Position numbers and translations under genes: made by a program. DNA of 57,550 nt from NCBI GenBank assembly GCA_023954035.1, contig JAMLIT010000023.1, positions 1-57,550 on the forward strand, read 5' to 3'. Source of the DNA: Burkholderiaceae bacterium (GTDB lineage: Bacteria > Pseudomonadota > Gammaproteobacteria > Burkholderiales > Burkholderiaceae_C). Position 1 is the stretch's first letter. Every line of letters begins with the position of its first letter. The notes under the pieces were generated by a model that did not search any database, was not told where the DNA came from, and was given only the letters and a program-made list of their open reading frames with translations. Positions 1 through 8,155 of the stretch are shown one piece after another.

Positions 1-87
1 AAGCCAAAGCGAATACCCTCACCTGACAGGCGCTGCGCAAGCGGTGGCACGCGTCCACGGGTTCCCTGACACCATTTGTTCGGCCAT
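1..87. other. Left edge, no gene recognised
   Basis: These bases lie downstream of the minus-strand rsmI stop codon. I see no open frame with family resemblance and no convincing RNA gene. In some Burkholderiales rnpB sits next to rsmI, but the conserved core of RNase P RNA is not visible in this short piece. Confidence 0.4.
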
Positions 88-1020
88 TCACCCATGCGGT
101 TGGCTTTCGCCGCCCTGTCGCAGCGCAAGCGCCTGCTCGTACAACGCGTTGCGTGGCGCACCTGTGACCTCCGCGGCAATGCGCACGGCGGTCTTGAGCG
201 GAAGTTCCGGCAGGAGTTTTTGCAGTAGGGCGCTCGGCAGTGCATCGTCTTTTGCCATGCTCGCTGGATGAAGAATCACCACAAATTCACCGCGTGAGCG
301 ATTGCTATCGCCAGCGAGCCAGTGCTCCAGCTGATTGGCCGGCCGGTTCGTCACGCTTTCGAACTGCTTGGTCAATTCCCTTGCAAGCGTGACGCGGCGA
401 TCTCCCAACACGGTGAGCGCATGGGCCAAGTCCCGAATGCGATGCGGGGCTTCGAGCAAGACCACGCAGCGCGACTCCCTGCGCAACTCCTCAATGGCTG
501 CGCTGCGTTCGCCGGGTTTGGACGGCAAAAAGCCCGCGAAGACGAATCCGCTTCCAGCACCTGGCGCGGCGACAGCGCCCGCAACGCTGATCGCCGCCGT
601 CACGCTGCTGACGCCGGGAATGGTCACCACCTGCAGCTCGGAGGCATGCACCGCAGCGACCAGTCGTGCACCTGGGTCACTGACTGCAGGCGTCCCGGCG
701 TCGCTGACGAAGGCCACGCGCAGTCCTTGCTGCAAACGCGCGACGACGCTCTGCGCGCTTTCTTGCTCGTTGTGCTGATGCACTGCAAGCAGCTGCGAGC
801 CGCTTCTCTCAATGCCGTAGCTGCGCAGCAGCGACTGGCTATGGCGAGTGTCTTCGCAAGCAATGCAGTCGACAAGTTGCAGCACGTGAAGGGCGCGCAG
901 GCTGATATCCGCCAGGTTGCCAATGGGGGTAGCGACCATGTACAGGGCGCCATGAGGATAATGCTGGCCCGAGGCGATGTCGCTGGCGGCGCGCAAGACG
1001 GAAGCGAAAGAGACGTTCAA
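88..1020 (-). CDS. rsmI: 16S rRNA 2'-O-ribose C1402 methyltransferase RsmI
   Basis: SAM-dependent tetrapyrrole-methylase-fold enzyme that 2'-O-methylates C1402 in the decoding centre of 16S rRNA. The 310-residue product carries the family signature TPIGNLADIS near residues 31-40, CEDTRHS near 55-61 and SDAGTPAVSDPG near 106-117. The frame stays open upstream, but that part lies antisense to yraN and has no family match. The chosen start is a TTG at 1020, preceded on the minus strand by AGGA at about 1029-1032 with 8-base spacing. An internal ATG at 939 would remove the residues just before the TPIGN motif. The start codon directly abuts the yraN start on the other strand, so its promoter must lie inside yraN. 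Family assignment is firm; the exact start is inferred. Confidence 0.93.
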   Translation of the reverse strand: MNVSFASVLRAASDIASGQHYPHGALYMVATPIGNLADISLRALHVLQLVDCIACEDTRHSQSLLRSYGIERSGSQLLAVHQHNEQESAQSVVARLQQGLRVAFVSDAGTPAVSDPGARLVAAVHASELQVVTIPGVSSVTAAISVAGAVAAPGAGSGFVFAGFLPSKPGERSAAIEELRRESRCVVLLEAPHRIRDLAHALTVLGDRRVTLARELTKQFESVTNRPANQLEHWLAGDSNRSRGEFVVILHPASMAKDDALPSALLQKLLPELPLKTAVRIAAEVTGAPRNALYEQALALRQGGESQPHG

Positions 1021-1416
1021 ATGCGGTTTCCTGGTAAAAGCCCGGACGCTGGACCAGCCGTCCAGACCACGCGGCAAAGAGGCAAAGAGGCCGAAGATTG
1101 GGCTCTCGCTCATCTGGAGGCGGCAGGACTGCGCTTGCTTGAGCGCAATTATCGAACTCCTGGGCGCGGCGGTGGGGAAATCGACTTGGTCCTCCGCGAC
1201 TGCGATGGAACAGTGGTCTTCGTCGAGGTCCGCCGCCGCGGAACCAGCGCATTCGGCGGTGCGGGTGCAAGCATTCAGCCTGCGAAGCAGCGGCGCATCG
1301 TTCTCGCTGCGCGCCACTATCTCCTGCGCATGCGCTCGCCACCGCCTTGTCGCTTTGACGTGGTGCTGGTGCAGGACAAGATCGAATGGCTCAAGGCGGC
1401 CTTCAATGCCGATTGA
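1021..1416 (+). CDS. yraN: YraN family (UPF0102) endonuclease-like protein
   Basis: Small 131-residue protein of the UPF0102/YraN family, which has a restriction-endonuclease-like fold. Its role is still unclear; links to Holliday-junction or DNA processing have been suggested for the family. The core GEIDLVLRD followed by VFVEVRRR (about residues 55-80) is the acidic D-ExK-type signature, with Arg in place of the usual Lys. The N-terminal KGKxAE-type helix is present as RQRGKEAEDWA. The ATG at 1021 has a purine-rich GAAAGAG upstream, inside the divergent rsmI gene. The order yraN-diaA-dolP matches the conserved proteobacterial cluster, which supports the call. Confidence 0.9.
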   Translation: MRFPGKSPDAGPAVQTTRQRGKEAEDWALAHLEAAGLRLLERNYRTPGRGGGEIDLVLRDCDGTVVFVEVRRRGTSAFGGAGASIQPAKQRRIVLAARHYLLRMRSPPPCRFDVVLVQDKIEWLKAAFNAD

Positions 1417-1503
1417 ACCCAAGGTCCACATCCCTACTTGTTGCTACAAAAGCTGTAACAGACGGCGGTTATGATTCGGGCATTCTCGTGAATTCGACCC
1501 TTC

Positions 1504-2097
1504 ATGTTAGAACAGCGCATCCAACAGCATTTCATTGACAGCGCTGACCTGAAGTACCAGGTGGCGCCCCTGCTGGGCAAGCCGCTGGCGGACGCCGTTC
1601 ACGCGCTGGTGGCGTGCGTGACCAGCGGCGGCAAGATACTCGCCTGCGGCAACGGGCCGTCGGCCGCCAGCGCCCAGCAGTTCGCGGCCTTCTGTGTGGC
1701 GGGCTTCGAGCGAGACCGACCCGGCATGGCGGCTATTGCGCTTGGCGCGGACGGAGCGGTTCTCACCAGCGGCGGGGCGGGCGACGGCACGCTGCAGTTT
1801 GCCCGCCAGGTGCGCGCACTGGGGCAGGCGGGCGACGTGCTCCTGCTGATCTGCGTCGCGGGAAACGACGCGAATTTGCTTAGCGCCGTAGCGGCCGCGC
1901 ACGAGCGCGAGATGGTCGTCGTCGCCCTGAGCGGCCGCGCCGCGGGCACGCTAGCCGCTTTGTTGCGCGAAACAGATATATTTATCAGCGTTCCGCATGA
2001 GCGCGCTGCCCGTGTACGCGAGGTGCACGCCGTGCTGCTCAACTGCTTGTGCGACGGCATCGATTCGCAACTATTTGGTGAACAGGAGAACCCATGA
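1504..2097 (+). CDS. diaA: SIS-domain protein, DiaA/GmhA-like
   Basis: A 197-residue single sugar-isomerase (SIS) domain protein. In E. coli the protein in this position, DiaA (YraO), is a tetramer that binds DnaA and promotes replication initiation; close relatives are phosphoheptose isomerases (GmhA). The phosphosugar loop GNGPSAASAQQFAAF lies at about residues 48-62, and a second loop has ALGADGAVLTS near 79-89. Placement between yraN and the BON-domain lipoprotein favours DiaA over GmhA, as no heptose genes are near. No strong Shine-Dalgarno precedes the ATG at 1504. The stop overlaps the next start (ATGA), implying translational coupling to dolP. Confidence 0.85.
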   Translation: MLEQRIQQHFIDSADLKYQVAPLLGKPLADAVHALVACVTSGGKILACGNGPSAASAQQFAAFCVAGFERDRPGMAAIALGADGAVLTSGGAGDGTLQFARQVRALGQAGDVLLLICVAGNDANLLSAVAAAHEREMVVVALSGRAAGTLAALLRETDIFISVPHERAARVREVHAVLLNCLCDGIDSQLFGEQENP

Positions 2098-2750
2098 ATT
2101 TAACTTTGACCTACCGTCTGCTCGCCGTAATGCTGCTGGCTGCCACCGTGGGCGGTTGCGCCGCGCCGCTCGTGATCGGGGGGGCGGCCGTGGGAGGGAT
2201 AATGGCGGTCGACCGCCGAACCGCTGGGACCCAGGTGGAAGACGAAGGCATCGAGCTGCGTGCCACGAACCGCATTTTTGGGGACTATGGCGACAAGGTG
2301 CACGTCAACGTCACCAGCTACAACCGGCAGGTGCTGTTGACAGGAGAAGTCTCCAGCGAGCAGGTACGCGATGCCGTTCAGAAGACCGTCTCTCAGGTCG
2401 CCAATGTGCGCTCCATCGTCAATGAATTGGCGGTCATGCCCAATACCTCCATCACCGAGCGATCCAACGACACCTTCATCACCGGAAAGATGCGCGCGAG
2501 TCTGCTTGACGCCAAGGACCTGACCGCCACCGCTTTTAAGGTGGTTACCGAGCGCGGCGCGATCTACTTGATGGGCATCGTGAGCCAGCGCGAGGCAGCG
2601 CGTGCCACAGCAATAGCGCGCGGCGTGACTGGCGTGCGCAAAGTCGTTCGGGTCTTCGAGTACGTGAGCGACGAAGATTTGGCGCGGATGAACACCGGAT
2701 CTCGTGCGCCGGTGACCGACACCAATCCCGATTCCGCCCCCGCCAGATAG
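2094..2750 (+). CDS. dolP: Outer-membrane BON-domain lipoprotein DolP/YraP
   Basis: Lipoprotein of 218 residues with two BON domains (about residues 50-110 and 125-195), matching DolP (YraP), which helps maintain outer-membrane integrity and BAM function. The N-terminus is a lipoprotein signal peptide: a hydrophobic stretch (residues 8-19) ending in lipobox VGGC, with Cys22 as the lipidated residue. The following Gly/Ala-rich segment GGAAVGGIMAVDRRTAG is typical of the family. The start overlaps the diaA stop by four bases. The C-terminal tail is Asp/Pro-rich and probably disordered. It faces the dehydrogenase gene on the other strand across a 34-base gap. Confidence 0.92.
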   Translation: MNLTLTYRLLAVMLLAATVGGCAAPLVIGGAAVGGIMAVDRRTAGTQVEDEGIELRATNRIFGDYGDKVHVNVTSYNRQVLLTGEVSSEQVRDAVQKTVSQVANVRSIVNELAVMPNTSITERSNDTFITGKMRASLLDAKDLTATAFKVVTERGAIYLMGIVSQREAARATAIARGVTGVRKVVRVFEYVSDEDLARMNTGSRAPVTDTNPDSAPAR

Positions 2751-2760
2751 CGCCAGAGAC

Positions 2761-2779
2761 GCGCCGCGCTCGTCGGCGC
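2761..2779. terminator. Inverted repeat between converging genes
   Basis: GCGCCG and CGGCGC flank a 7-base loop in the 34-base gap where dolP and the minus-strand dehydrogenase gene converge. There is no U-run on either side, so it is a possible bidirectional stop rather than a classic intrinsic terminator. Confidence 0.3.
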
Positions 2780-2784
2780 TCGGG

Positions 2785-3699
2785 TCAATCAAGCCGCTTG
2801 ATCAGGCTGGAGGTATCCCAGCGCTGTCCGCCCAGGGCCTGCACGTCGGCGTAGAACTGATCCACCAGCGCCGTGACGGGAATGCGTGCGCCGTTGCGCC
2901 TGGCTTCTTGCAGCACCAATCCCAGATCCTTGCGCATCCAATCCACGGCAAAGCCAAAGTTGAATTGGCCAGACGCCATGGTTTTGCCCCGGTTGTCGAG
3001 CTGCCAGCTTTGCGCTGCGCCCTTGCCGATGACGTCGAGCACTTGTGCAATGTCCAGGCCCGCCCGCTTGCCAAATGCAATCGCCTCGGCCAGGCCTTGC
3101 AGCAGGCCGGCAATACATATCTGGTTGACCATCTTGGTCAGTTGCCCGGCACCCGCCTCTCCCATGCGGGTGAAGGCACGCGCGAAGGCCATGGCAACCG
3201 GCCGCGCTGCATCGAAGGCCGCCTGGTCGCCGCCACACATCACCGTCAGCTGACCGTTCTGGGCTCCAGCCTCACCGCCAGACACCGGCGCATCGACAAA
3301 GGACAGTCCCAGGGTGCGCGCGGCGCCGTACAGCTCACGGGCGACTTCAGCCGAGGCGGTGGTGTGGTCGACGAAGACGGCGCCAGGCTCCATGCCGGCG
3401 AAAGCTCCATCGGCGCCCAGCGTCACTGCCCGCAGGTCGTCGTCGTTGCCCACGCAGCAAAACACAAGCGAGGCCCCGCGTGCCGCCTCGCGGGGACAAT
3501 CAGCATGCTTCTTGGCTCCAGCGCTTGCGTATTCAGCGCACCATGCTATCGATTTAGAAGTGGTTCGGTTGTAGACCGTTACCGCGTGCCCGGCCCGGGC
3601 AAGGTGGCCGGCCATGGGATAGCCCATCACCCCCAGACCGAGAAAAGCGACTTTCTGCGGGGCAACGGGTTCGTAGGTGCGAGAAGACGACAGGGCCAT
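2785..3699 (-). CDS. NAD(P)-dependent 3-hydroxyisobutyrate dehydrogenase-family oxidoreductase
   Basis: Beta-hydroxyacid dehydrogenase of 304 residues (3-hydroxyisobutyrate, tartronate semialdehyde or glyoxylate reductase group). The Rossmann motif GLGVMG is at residues 21-26, the substrate-binding DAPVSGGEAGAQNG near 133-146, and the catalytic Lys lies in QLTKMVNQ. The exact substrate cannot be read from sequence; tartronate semialdehyde is one option. The ATG at 3699 has AAAGG upstream; a longer 17-residue extension lacks family resemblance. It lies 55 bases behind pilU, so it may be read with the pil genes. Odd feature: codons for residues 47-67 are built from a copy of the palindromic repeat (3501-3560), and this stretch is more AT-rich than its surroundings. 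Confidence 0.85.
   Translation of the reverse strand: MALSSSRTYEPVAPQKVAFLGLGVMGYPMAGHLARAGHAVTVYNRTTSKSIAWCAEYASAGAKKHADCPREAARGASLVFCCVGNDDDLRAVTLGADGAFAGMEPGAVFVDHTTASAEVARELYGAARTLGLSFVDAPVSGGEAGAQNGQLTVMCGGDQAAFDAARPVAMAFARAFTRMGEAGAGQLTKMVNQICIAGLLQGLAEAIAFGKRAGLDIAQVLDVIGKGAAQSWQLDNRGKTMASGQFNFGFAVDWMRKDLGLVLQEARRNGARIPVTALVDQFYADVQALGGQRWDTSSLIKRLD
3501..3560 (-). repeat. Palindromic repeat copy A, inside a coding sequence
   Basis: Read on the minus strand this matches the window's repeat family: a gATAGC head, a diverged GCGCTGAATACGC half, then AAGCGCTGGAGCCA and AGAAGC. It lies wholly inside the dehydrogenase gene and keeps its reading frame. Confidence 0.75.
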
Positions 3700-3754
3700 G
3701 GGCAAAAGACCTTTGGAAGCGGGGCCGCGCCGGGAGATGCCGGCGCGCATGGGC

Positions 3755-4891
3755 TCAGACGATCACGAAATGCTCCGTGCCGGCAGCCAGATCGCTGGTC
3801 TTGGCGCGCTGGCTGCTGAGCTTGATCTGCAGCCGCAGGTCGTTGAGCGAGTCGGCGTTGCGCAGGGCGTCCTCGTAGGTGATGACGTTGGCTTCGAAGA
3901 GATCGAACAGCGCCTGGTCGAACGTCTGCATGCCCAGGTTGCGGCTTTTTTTCATGATTTCCTTGATCTCGGCCACTTCGCCCTTGAAGATCAGATCGGA
4001 AATCAGCGGCGTGTTGAGCATGATTTCGACCGCAGCGGCGCGTCCCTTGCCGTCCTGCTTGGGAAGAAGGCGCTGCGAAACCAGTGCACGCAGGTTGAGC
4101 GAGAGGTCCATCAACAACTGCGCGCGGCGTTCCTCGGGGAAGAAGTTGATGATGCGGTCGAGTGCCTGGTTGGCGCTGTTGGCGTGCAGCGTGGCCAGGC
4201 ACAGGTGGCCGGTCTCGGAGAAGGCAATAGCGTGTTCCATGGTCTCGCGATCGCGGATCTCGCCCATCAGGATGACGTCGGGTGCCTGGCGCAGCGTATT
4301 TTTGAGCGCCGCCTCCCAACTGTCCGTATCCAGCCCCACTTCGCGCTGCGTCACCACGCAGTTCTTGTGCGGGTGAACGAATTCGATCGGGTCTTCCACC
4401 GTAATGATGTGGCCGAAAGAATGTTCGTTGCGCCAGTCCACCATGGCCGCCAGCGTGGTCGATTTGCCCGAGCCCGTCGCGCCGACCAGGATGCACAGGC
4501 CGCGTTTGGCCATGGTTACTTCCTTGAGCACCTGAGGGACGCCCAGGCCGTCGATCGTGGGCAGGGTGAGCGGAATCACCCGAAGCACCATGCCCACCCT
4601 GCCCTGCTGGATGAAGGCATTGACGCGGAAGCGACCGATGCCTGCAGGCGAAATGGCGAAGTTGCATTCCTTGGTCCGCTCAAAATCGGCGGCCTGCTTG
4701 TCGCTCATGATCGAGCGCGCCAGCGTCAATGTGTGTCCGGGCGTCAAGGCCTGGGGCGAGACCTTGCCGATAGAACCATCGACCTTGATGGCGGGCGGAA
4801 AGTCGGCCGTGATGAACAGATCGCTGCCGCCGCGGCTGACGAGCAGCTTCAATAAGTCGTTGATGAATTTACTGGCCTGATCGCGTTCCAT
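3755..4891 (-). CDS. pilU: Twitching motility retraction ATPase PilU
   Basis: Type IV pilus retraction ATPase of 378 residues, the accessory motor that acts with PilT at the inner-membrane base of the pilus. It is a GspE/PilT-family hexameric ATPase: Walker A GATGSGKST at about residues 137-145, Walker B region VILMGEIRDRET near 205-216, and the His/Asp box around EDPIEFVH. The N-terminal ERDQASKFINDLLKLL and the longer C-terminal tail distinguish it from PilT upstream. The ATG at 4891 has GAGAGGAAA in front. It is third in the order pilT, cNMP-binding gene, pilU, all on the minus strand. Confidence 0.95.
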   Translation of the reverse strand: MERDQASKFINDLLKLLVSRGGSDLFITADFPPAIKVDGSIGKVSPQALTPGHTLTLARSIMSDKQAADFERTKECNFAISPAGIGRFRVNAFIQQGRVGMVLRVIPLTLPTIDGLGVPQVLKEVTMAKRGLCILVGATGSGKSTTLAAMVDWRNEHSFGHIITVEDPIEFVHPHKNCVVTQREVGLDTDSWEAALKNTLRQAPDVILMGEIRDRETMEHAIAFSETGHLCLATLHANSANQALDRIINFFPEERRAQLLMDLSLNLRALVSQRLLPKQDGKGRAAAVEIMLNTPLISDLIFKGEVAEIKEIMKKSRNLGMQTFDQALFDLFEANVITYEDALRNADSLNDLRLQIKLSSQRAKTSDLAAGTEHFVIV

Positions 4892-4982
4892 CGCAGTTTC
4901 CTCTCAGCGTGGGCACCTGTTGTGCCCGGGGCTGTGCGCAAGCAGTCCTCGGCTAGGGCAAGCCAAAGGGAGTTGCACCAGC

Positions 4983-5615
4983 TTATTTCTGGTTTTCGCT
5001 CAACCGCGCGCTGACGGCGCGCAGACGCAGCGAGAGCTTGCGCGCCAAAAGCGCAACCAGACTCGCGGCAAGCTGCGGGTCTTTCATCATCATCTCGTCC
5101 ATGCCGTCGGCCGAGAGCACCGCGATCTCGCAATCGGTCAATGTCGTGCAGGCCGAAAATCGGATGCCGCTGTCCAGCAAGGACATTTCCCCCAGGATGT
5201 CCCCGGGCCGGGTTTCGGCCAGGCGCAGCTGCTCGCCCCAGGGCTGCAGACGGTCTACGGCAATGGTGCCCGTCAGCAGCACCACCATGAAGTTGCCGTA
5301 TTCATCCTGGCGGATCACGTCGCGGTTGGGTGGGATGTGGGCAAACTCGAAAAACTGCTCCATGCGGTGCACGGCGTCGTTGTCCAGGTGCGCCATGTAT
5401 TTGTCCTTGGCCCACAGCGCCTGCAGCAGTTTGCCGCCCCGGCTGGTGGGCAGGCGCTTGGCGCCCACTTCCACCGCGCGCGCTTCCCAGGGGACGAGCA
5501 TGCTCGAATCGACCCCCTGGTTGGCAAAGGCGGTGGAAAAGAAGACCGAGTCTCCGTGCTCCGGATTGGGTTTGGAGGAACGCGAGCCGCGCAACAGGCC
5601 AAGAATGCCTTTCAT
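4983..5615 (-). CDS. Cyclic-nucleotide-binding-domain protein between pilT and pilU
   Basis: A 210-residue protein with one Crp-like cNMP-binding beta-barrel (about residues 85-195) and no DNA-binding helix-turn-helix. The barrel signature is visible: FMVVLLTGTIAV, then PGDILGEMSLLDSGIRFSAC, which resembles the phosphate-binding cassette. Whether it binds cAMP, c-di-GMP or nothing cannot be told. The N-terminal 80 residues are basic and low in recognisable motifs. Its position between the two pilus retraction ATPases, seen also in other Burkholderiales, suggests a nucleotide-linked regulator of retraction. The ATG at 5615 has GGAG upstream. Confidence 0.85.
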   Translation of the reverse strand: MKGILGLLRGSRSSKPNPEHGDSVFFSTAFANQGVDSSMLVPWEARAVEVGAKRLPTSRGGKLLQALWAKDKYMAHLDNDAVHRMEQFFEFAHIPPNRDVIRQDEYGNFMVVLLTGTIAVDRLQPWGEQLRLAETRPGDILGEMSLLDSGIRFSACTTLTDCEIAVLSADGMDEMMMKDPQLAASLVALLARKLSLRLRAVSARLSENQK

Positions 5616-5668
5616 GGGGAACTCCAGTAGGCGAGCACTTCAGGGTGCCAATACAAAAAAGGGTGCGA

Positions 5669-6712
5669 TCAACCAGGGAAGTTGTCCGGAATCTTGGCCT
5701 TGCTGCGGGCCTCGGCCGGGCTGATGATGTTGCGGCGCACCAAGTCGGTCAGGTTCTGGTCCAGCGTCTGCATTCCCACGCTGTTGCTCGTCTGGATGGT
5801 GGAGTACATCTGCGCCACCTTGGCCTCGCGGATGAGGTTGCGGATGGCACTGGTGCCCAGCATGATCTCGTGTGCCGCAACTCGGCCCGACCCGTCCTTG
5901 AGCTTGCACAGCGTCTGTGAGATCACCGCCTGGAGCGACTCGGACAGCATGGCCCGCACCATTTCCTTTTCCTCCGCTGGAAACACGTCAATGATCCGGT
6001 CGATGGTCTTTGCAGCGCTCGAGGTGTGCAGCGTGCCGAACACCAGGTGCCCGGTTTCTGCCGCAGTCATCGCCAGCCGAATCGTTTCCAGGTCGCGCAT
6101 TTCGCCCACCAGGATGGCGTCCGGATCTTCGCGCAGCGCAGAGCGCAGGGCGGCGGCGAAGGACAGCGTCATGGGGCCGACTTCGCGCTGGTTGATCAGG
6201 CACTTCTTGGATTCGTGCACGAACTCGATCGGGTCCTCGATGGTGAGCACGTGGCCGTATTCGCTCTCGTTGAGGTGGTTGACCATGCCGGCCAGCGTGG
6301 TCGATTTGCCCGAGCCCGTGGGGCCGGTGACCAGTACCAGTCCGCGCGGTTTGAGCGAGAGGTCGGCAAAAATCTTGGGCGCGTTGAGCTGCTCCAGCGT
6401 GAGGATCTTGCTTGGAATCGTCCGGAACACGGCGGCGGCGCCGCGGTTCTGGTTGAAGGCGTTGACGCGAAAACGCGCCAGGCCTTCGATCTCGAATGAG
6501 AAGTCGACTTCCAGGAATTCTTCGTAGGTCTTGCGCTGCGAGTCGCTCATGATGTCGTACACCATGGCGTGAACCGTTTTGTGGTCCAGCGCATCGACGT
6601 TGATGCGCCGCACGTCGCCATGCACCCGGATCATCGGCGGCAGGCCTGCGGAGAGGTGCAGATCGGACGCCTTGTTTTTGACGCTGAATGCGAGCAGCTG
6701 GGTGATGTCCAC
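5669..6712 (-). CDS. pilT: Twitching motility retraction ATPase PilT
   Basis: Main type IV pilus retraction motor, 347 residues, the usual PilT length. Visible motifs are the N-terminal MDITQLLAFSVKNKASDLHL, Walker A GPTGSGKST at about residues 130-138, the Asp box IEDPIEFVH, Walker B AILVGEMRDLET and the C-terminal AIRNLIREAK, which corresponds to the retraction-essential AIRNLIRE motif. The start is a GTG at 6712 preceded by GAGGGAA. It is first gene of the minus-strand pil block, divergent from yggS with only 38 bases between the two starts. Confidence 0.96.
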   Translation of the reverse strand: MDITQLLAFSVKNKASDLHLSAGLPPMIRVHGDVRRINVDALDHKTVHAMVYDIMSDSQRKTYEEFLEVDFSFEIEGLARFRVNAFNQNRGAAAVFRTIPSKILTLEQLNAPKIFADLSLKPRGLVLVTGPTGSGKSTTLAGMVNHLNESEYGHVLTIEDPIEFVHESKKCLINQREVGPMTLSFAAALRSALREDPDAILVGEMRDLETIRLAMTAAETGHLVFGTLHTSSAAKTIDRIIDVFPAEEKEMVRAMLSESLQAVISQTLCKLKDGSGRVAAHEIMLGTSAIRNLIREAKVAQMYSTIQTSNSVGMQTLDQNLTDLVRRNIISPAEARSKAKIPDNFPG

Positions 6713-6750
6713 GGGGTTCCCTCGGTCGTTTGGTACGCTCGGTAAACATT

Positions 6751-7464
6751 ATGACCACGATTGCAGACAAGCTCCAAGAGGTGCGCACCCGTATTGACGC
6801 TGCGTGCCGGGCTGCGGGCAGGGCGCCGGCCGAGGTGTCGCTGCTGGCCGTGTCCAAGACCTTTCCCGCCGAGGCGGTGGCGCGCGCAGCGCTGGCAGGA
6901 CAGCGGGCCTTTGGCGAGAACTACCTGCAGGAGGCTGTGGAAAAAATGTCACAACTGGAAGACGCGGGCGTGAGCGGCCTTGAGTGGCACTGCATTGGTC
7001 CGGTCCAGGCCAACAAGACCCGTCTGGTGGCGGAGCATTTTGACTGGCTGCACACGCTGGACCGCGAAAAGATCGCCCGCCGTCTGTCCGAGCAGCGTCC
7101 GGCCGGCCTCGCGCCGCTGCAGGTGTGCATCCAGGTGAATGTGGACGGCGGCGCCAACAAGGCCGGCGTGGCGCCCGGGGACGCGCTGGCATTGGCGTGC
7201 GCAGTGGCCGCCTTGCCCCGCCTGCAGCTGCGAGGAGTGATGAGCATTCCCGAGCCCGCGCCGGACTTTGACAGCCAGCGCGCCCTGCATCTCAAAGCGC
7301 GTGCGGTGTTTGACGAGATACGCGCTGCCGATTTGCCGGGCGCTGAGCGCTTTGACACATTGTCGCTGGGCATGAGCGGCGATCTGGAAGCCGCTGTCGC
7401 GGCTGGCAGCACCCTGGTGCGTGTGGGCAGCGCGCTGTTTGGGCAGCGCGCAGCGCGGGCCTGA
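6751..7464 (+). CDS. yggS: YggS/PLPBP family PLP homeostasis protein
   Basis: Single-domain alanine-racemase-fold protein of 237 residues that binds pyridoxal phosphate and controls free PLP and amino-acid pools; it has no known catalytic reaction. The PLP lysine lies in LLAVSKTFP (Lys36), followed by the family motifs FGENYLQEA, WHCIGPVQANKTR, and near the C-terminus SLGMSGDLEAAVAAGSTLVRVGSALFG as its LGMSxD phosphate loop. The ATG at 6751 is preferred over one seven codons upstream because it matches usual family length. yggS divergent from pilT is a widespread proteobacterial arrangement. Confidence 0.95.
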   Translation: MTTIADKLQEVRTRIDAACRAAGRAPAEVSLLAVSKTFPAEAVARAALAGQRAFGENYLQEAVEKMSQLEDAGVSGLEWHCIGPVQANKTRLVAEHFDWLHTLDREKIARRLSEQRPAGLAPLQVCIQVNVDGGANKAGVAPGDALALACAVAALPRLQLRGVMSIPEPAPDFDSQRALHLKARAVFDEIRAADLPGAERFDTLSLGMSGDLEAAVAAGSTLVRVGSALFGQRAARA

Positions 7465-7470
7465 CCCCGC

Positions 7471-8031
7471 CTACTTCTTGCGCGGCGCGTTGATGGCGCC
7501 CGTGCAATCGGACGAGAGCCATTTGCCGTCGACGTCCATGGTGATTTTTTCGCTCTTGCCCTTGACCGTCTGCACGCTCTCGCTGTGCATGCTGTATTGC
7601 TTCGGGCTGATGAAGGTCACGGTGCCCTCGCCCCGGATGTCGGGATCCGTGCACTGGTAGCTGAACTTCATGGTGTTGCCAGAGCGCTTGGCGGGCGTCG
7701 TCTTGCAGTCACCCTCCTGCACCGGCACCTCCGAGCGCTCGGCCATTTCCGGTGTCACGCAGGATTTCACGCGCATGCCGCCCTTGCCATCGACCGCCAG
7801 TCCCATGTTGCCCATCATGGCCTCCATCTGCTTGCGCTGGGCGGGGGGCATGCTGGCCATCTGCTGTTGCATCTGCGCCATGGCCTGCTGCGTTTCCTTG
7901 TCGGTATGCGTCATGCGCGTGTGCATTTCCCACAGGCCGGGCTGGATGGACTGAGCGGCTGCGCCGCTAGTGAATGCCAGGCCTGCACACAGGAATGCGG
8001 CGGGCCAAAGAGCGGGTCGCAAGGGATTCAT
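7471..8031 (-). CDS. DUF3617 domain secreted protein
   Basis: Exported protein of 186 residues with a DUF3617 domain, function unknown. A signal peptide covers about residues 1-26 (basic start, hydrophobic core, Ala-x-Ala near TSGAAA). The family hallmark follows: PGLWEMHTRM near residue 31-40, then a Met/Gln-rich helix (QQAMAQMQQQMASMPPAQR), two conserved cysteines (SCVT, GDCKT), and KFSYQCTDP. The ATG at 8031 is chosen because it begins the signal peptide; the frame continues 50 codons further without resemblance to anything. It ends six bases from yggS, tail to tail. Confidence 0.85.
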   Translation of the reverse strand: MNPLRPALWPAAFLCAGLAFTSGAAAQSIQPGLWEMHTRMTHTDKETQQAMAQMQQQMASMPPAQRKQMEAMMGNMGLAVDGKGGMRVKSCVTPEMAERSEVPVQEGDCKTTPAKRSGNTMKFSYQCTDPDIRGEGTVTFISPKQYSMHSESVQTVKGKSEKITMDVDGKWLSSDCTGAINAPRKK

Positions 8032-8107
8032 CGCAAGGTCTCCGTAGCTGGGGAATCGCGGGCATTGTGTCGTGCTGCGACCGATCTGCCAAGTCAATAC
8101 TGAGTGA

Positions 8108-8155
8108 AAATGCCGTGCAGCGCTTATCCAACAAGCGTAAACAGCTATTTTTTCA
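8108..8155 (-). repeat. Palindromic repeat copy B
   Basis: Minus-strand reading: AATAGCTGTTTACGCTTG, then TTGGATAAGCGCTG and GGCATTTTC. It lies in the 240-base gap between the DUF3617 gene and the aminotransferase gene, which are divergent, so it may sit in or near both promoters. Confidence 0.8.

Noticed and set aside
1-87. End of an RNase P RNA gene
   Set aside because: The stretch is short and has none of the conserved RNase P core sequences.
1021-1431. N-terminal extension of RsmI of about 137 residues
   Set aside because: The extension is antisense to yraN, lacks similarity to the family, and a TTG with a good Shine-Dalgarno gives the normal length.
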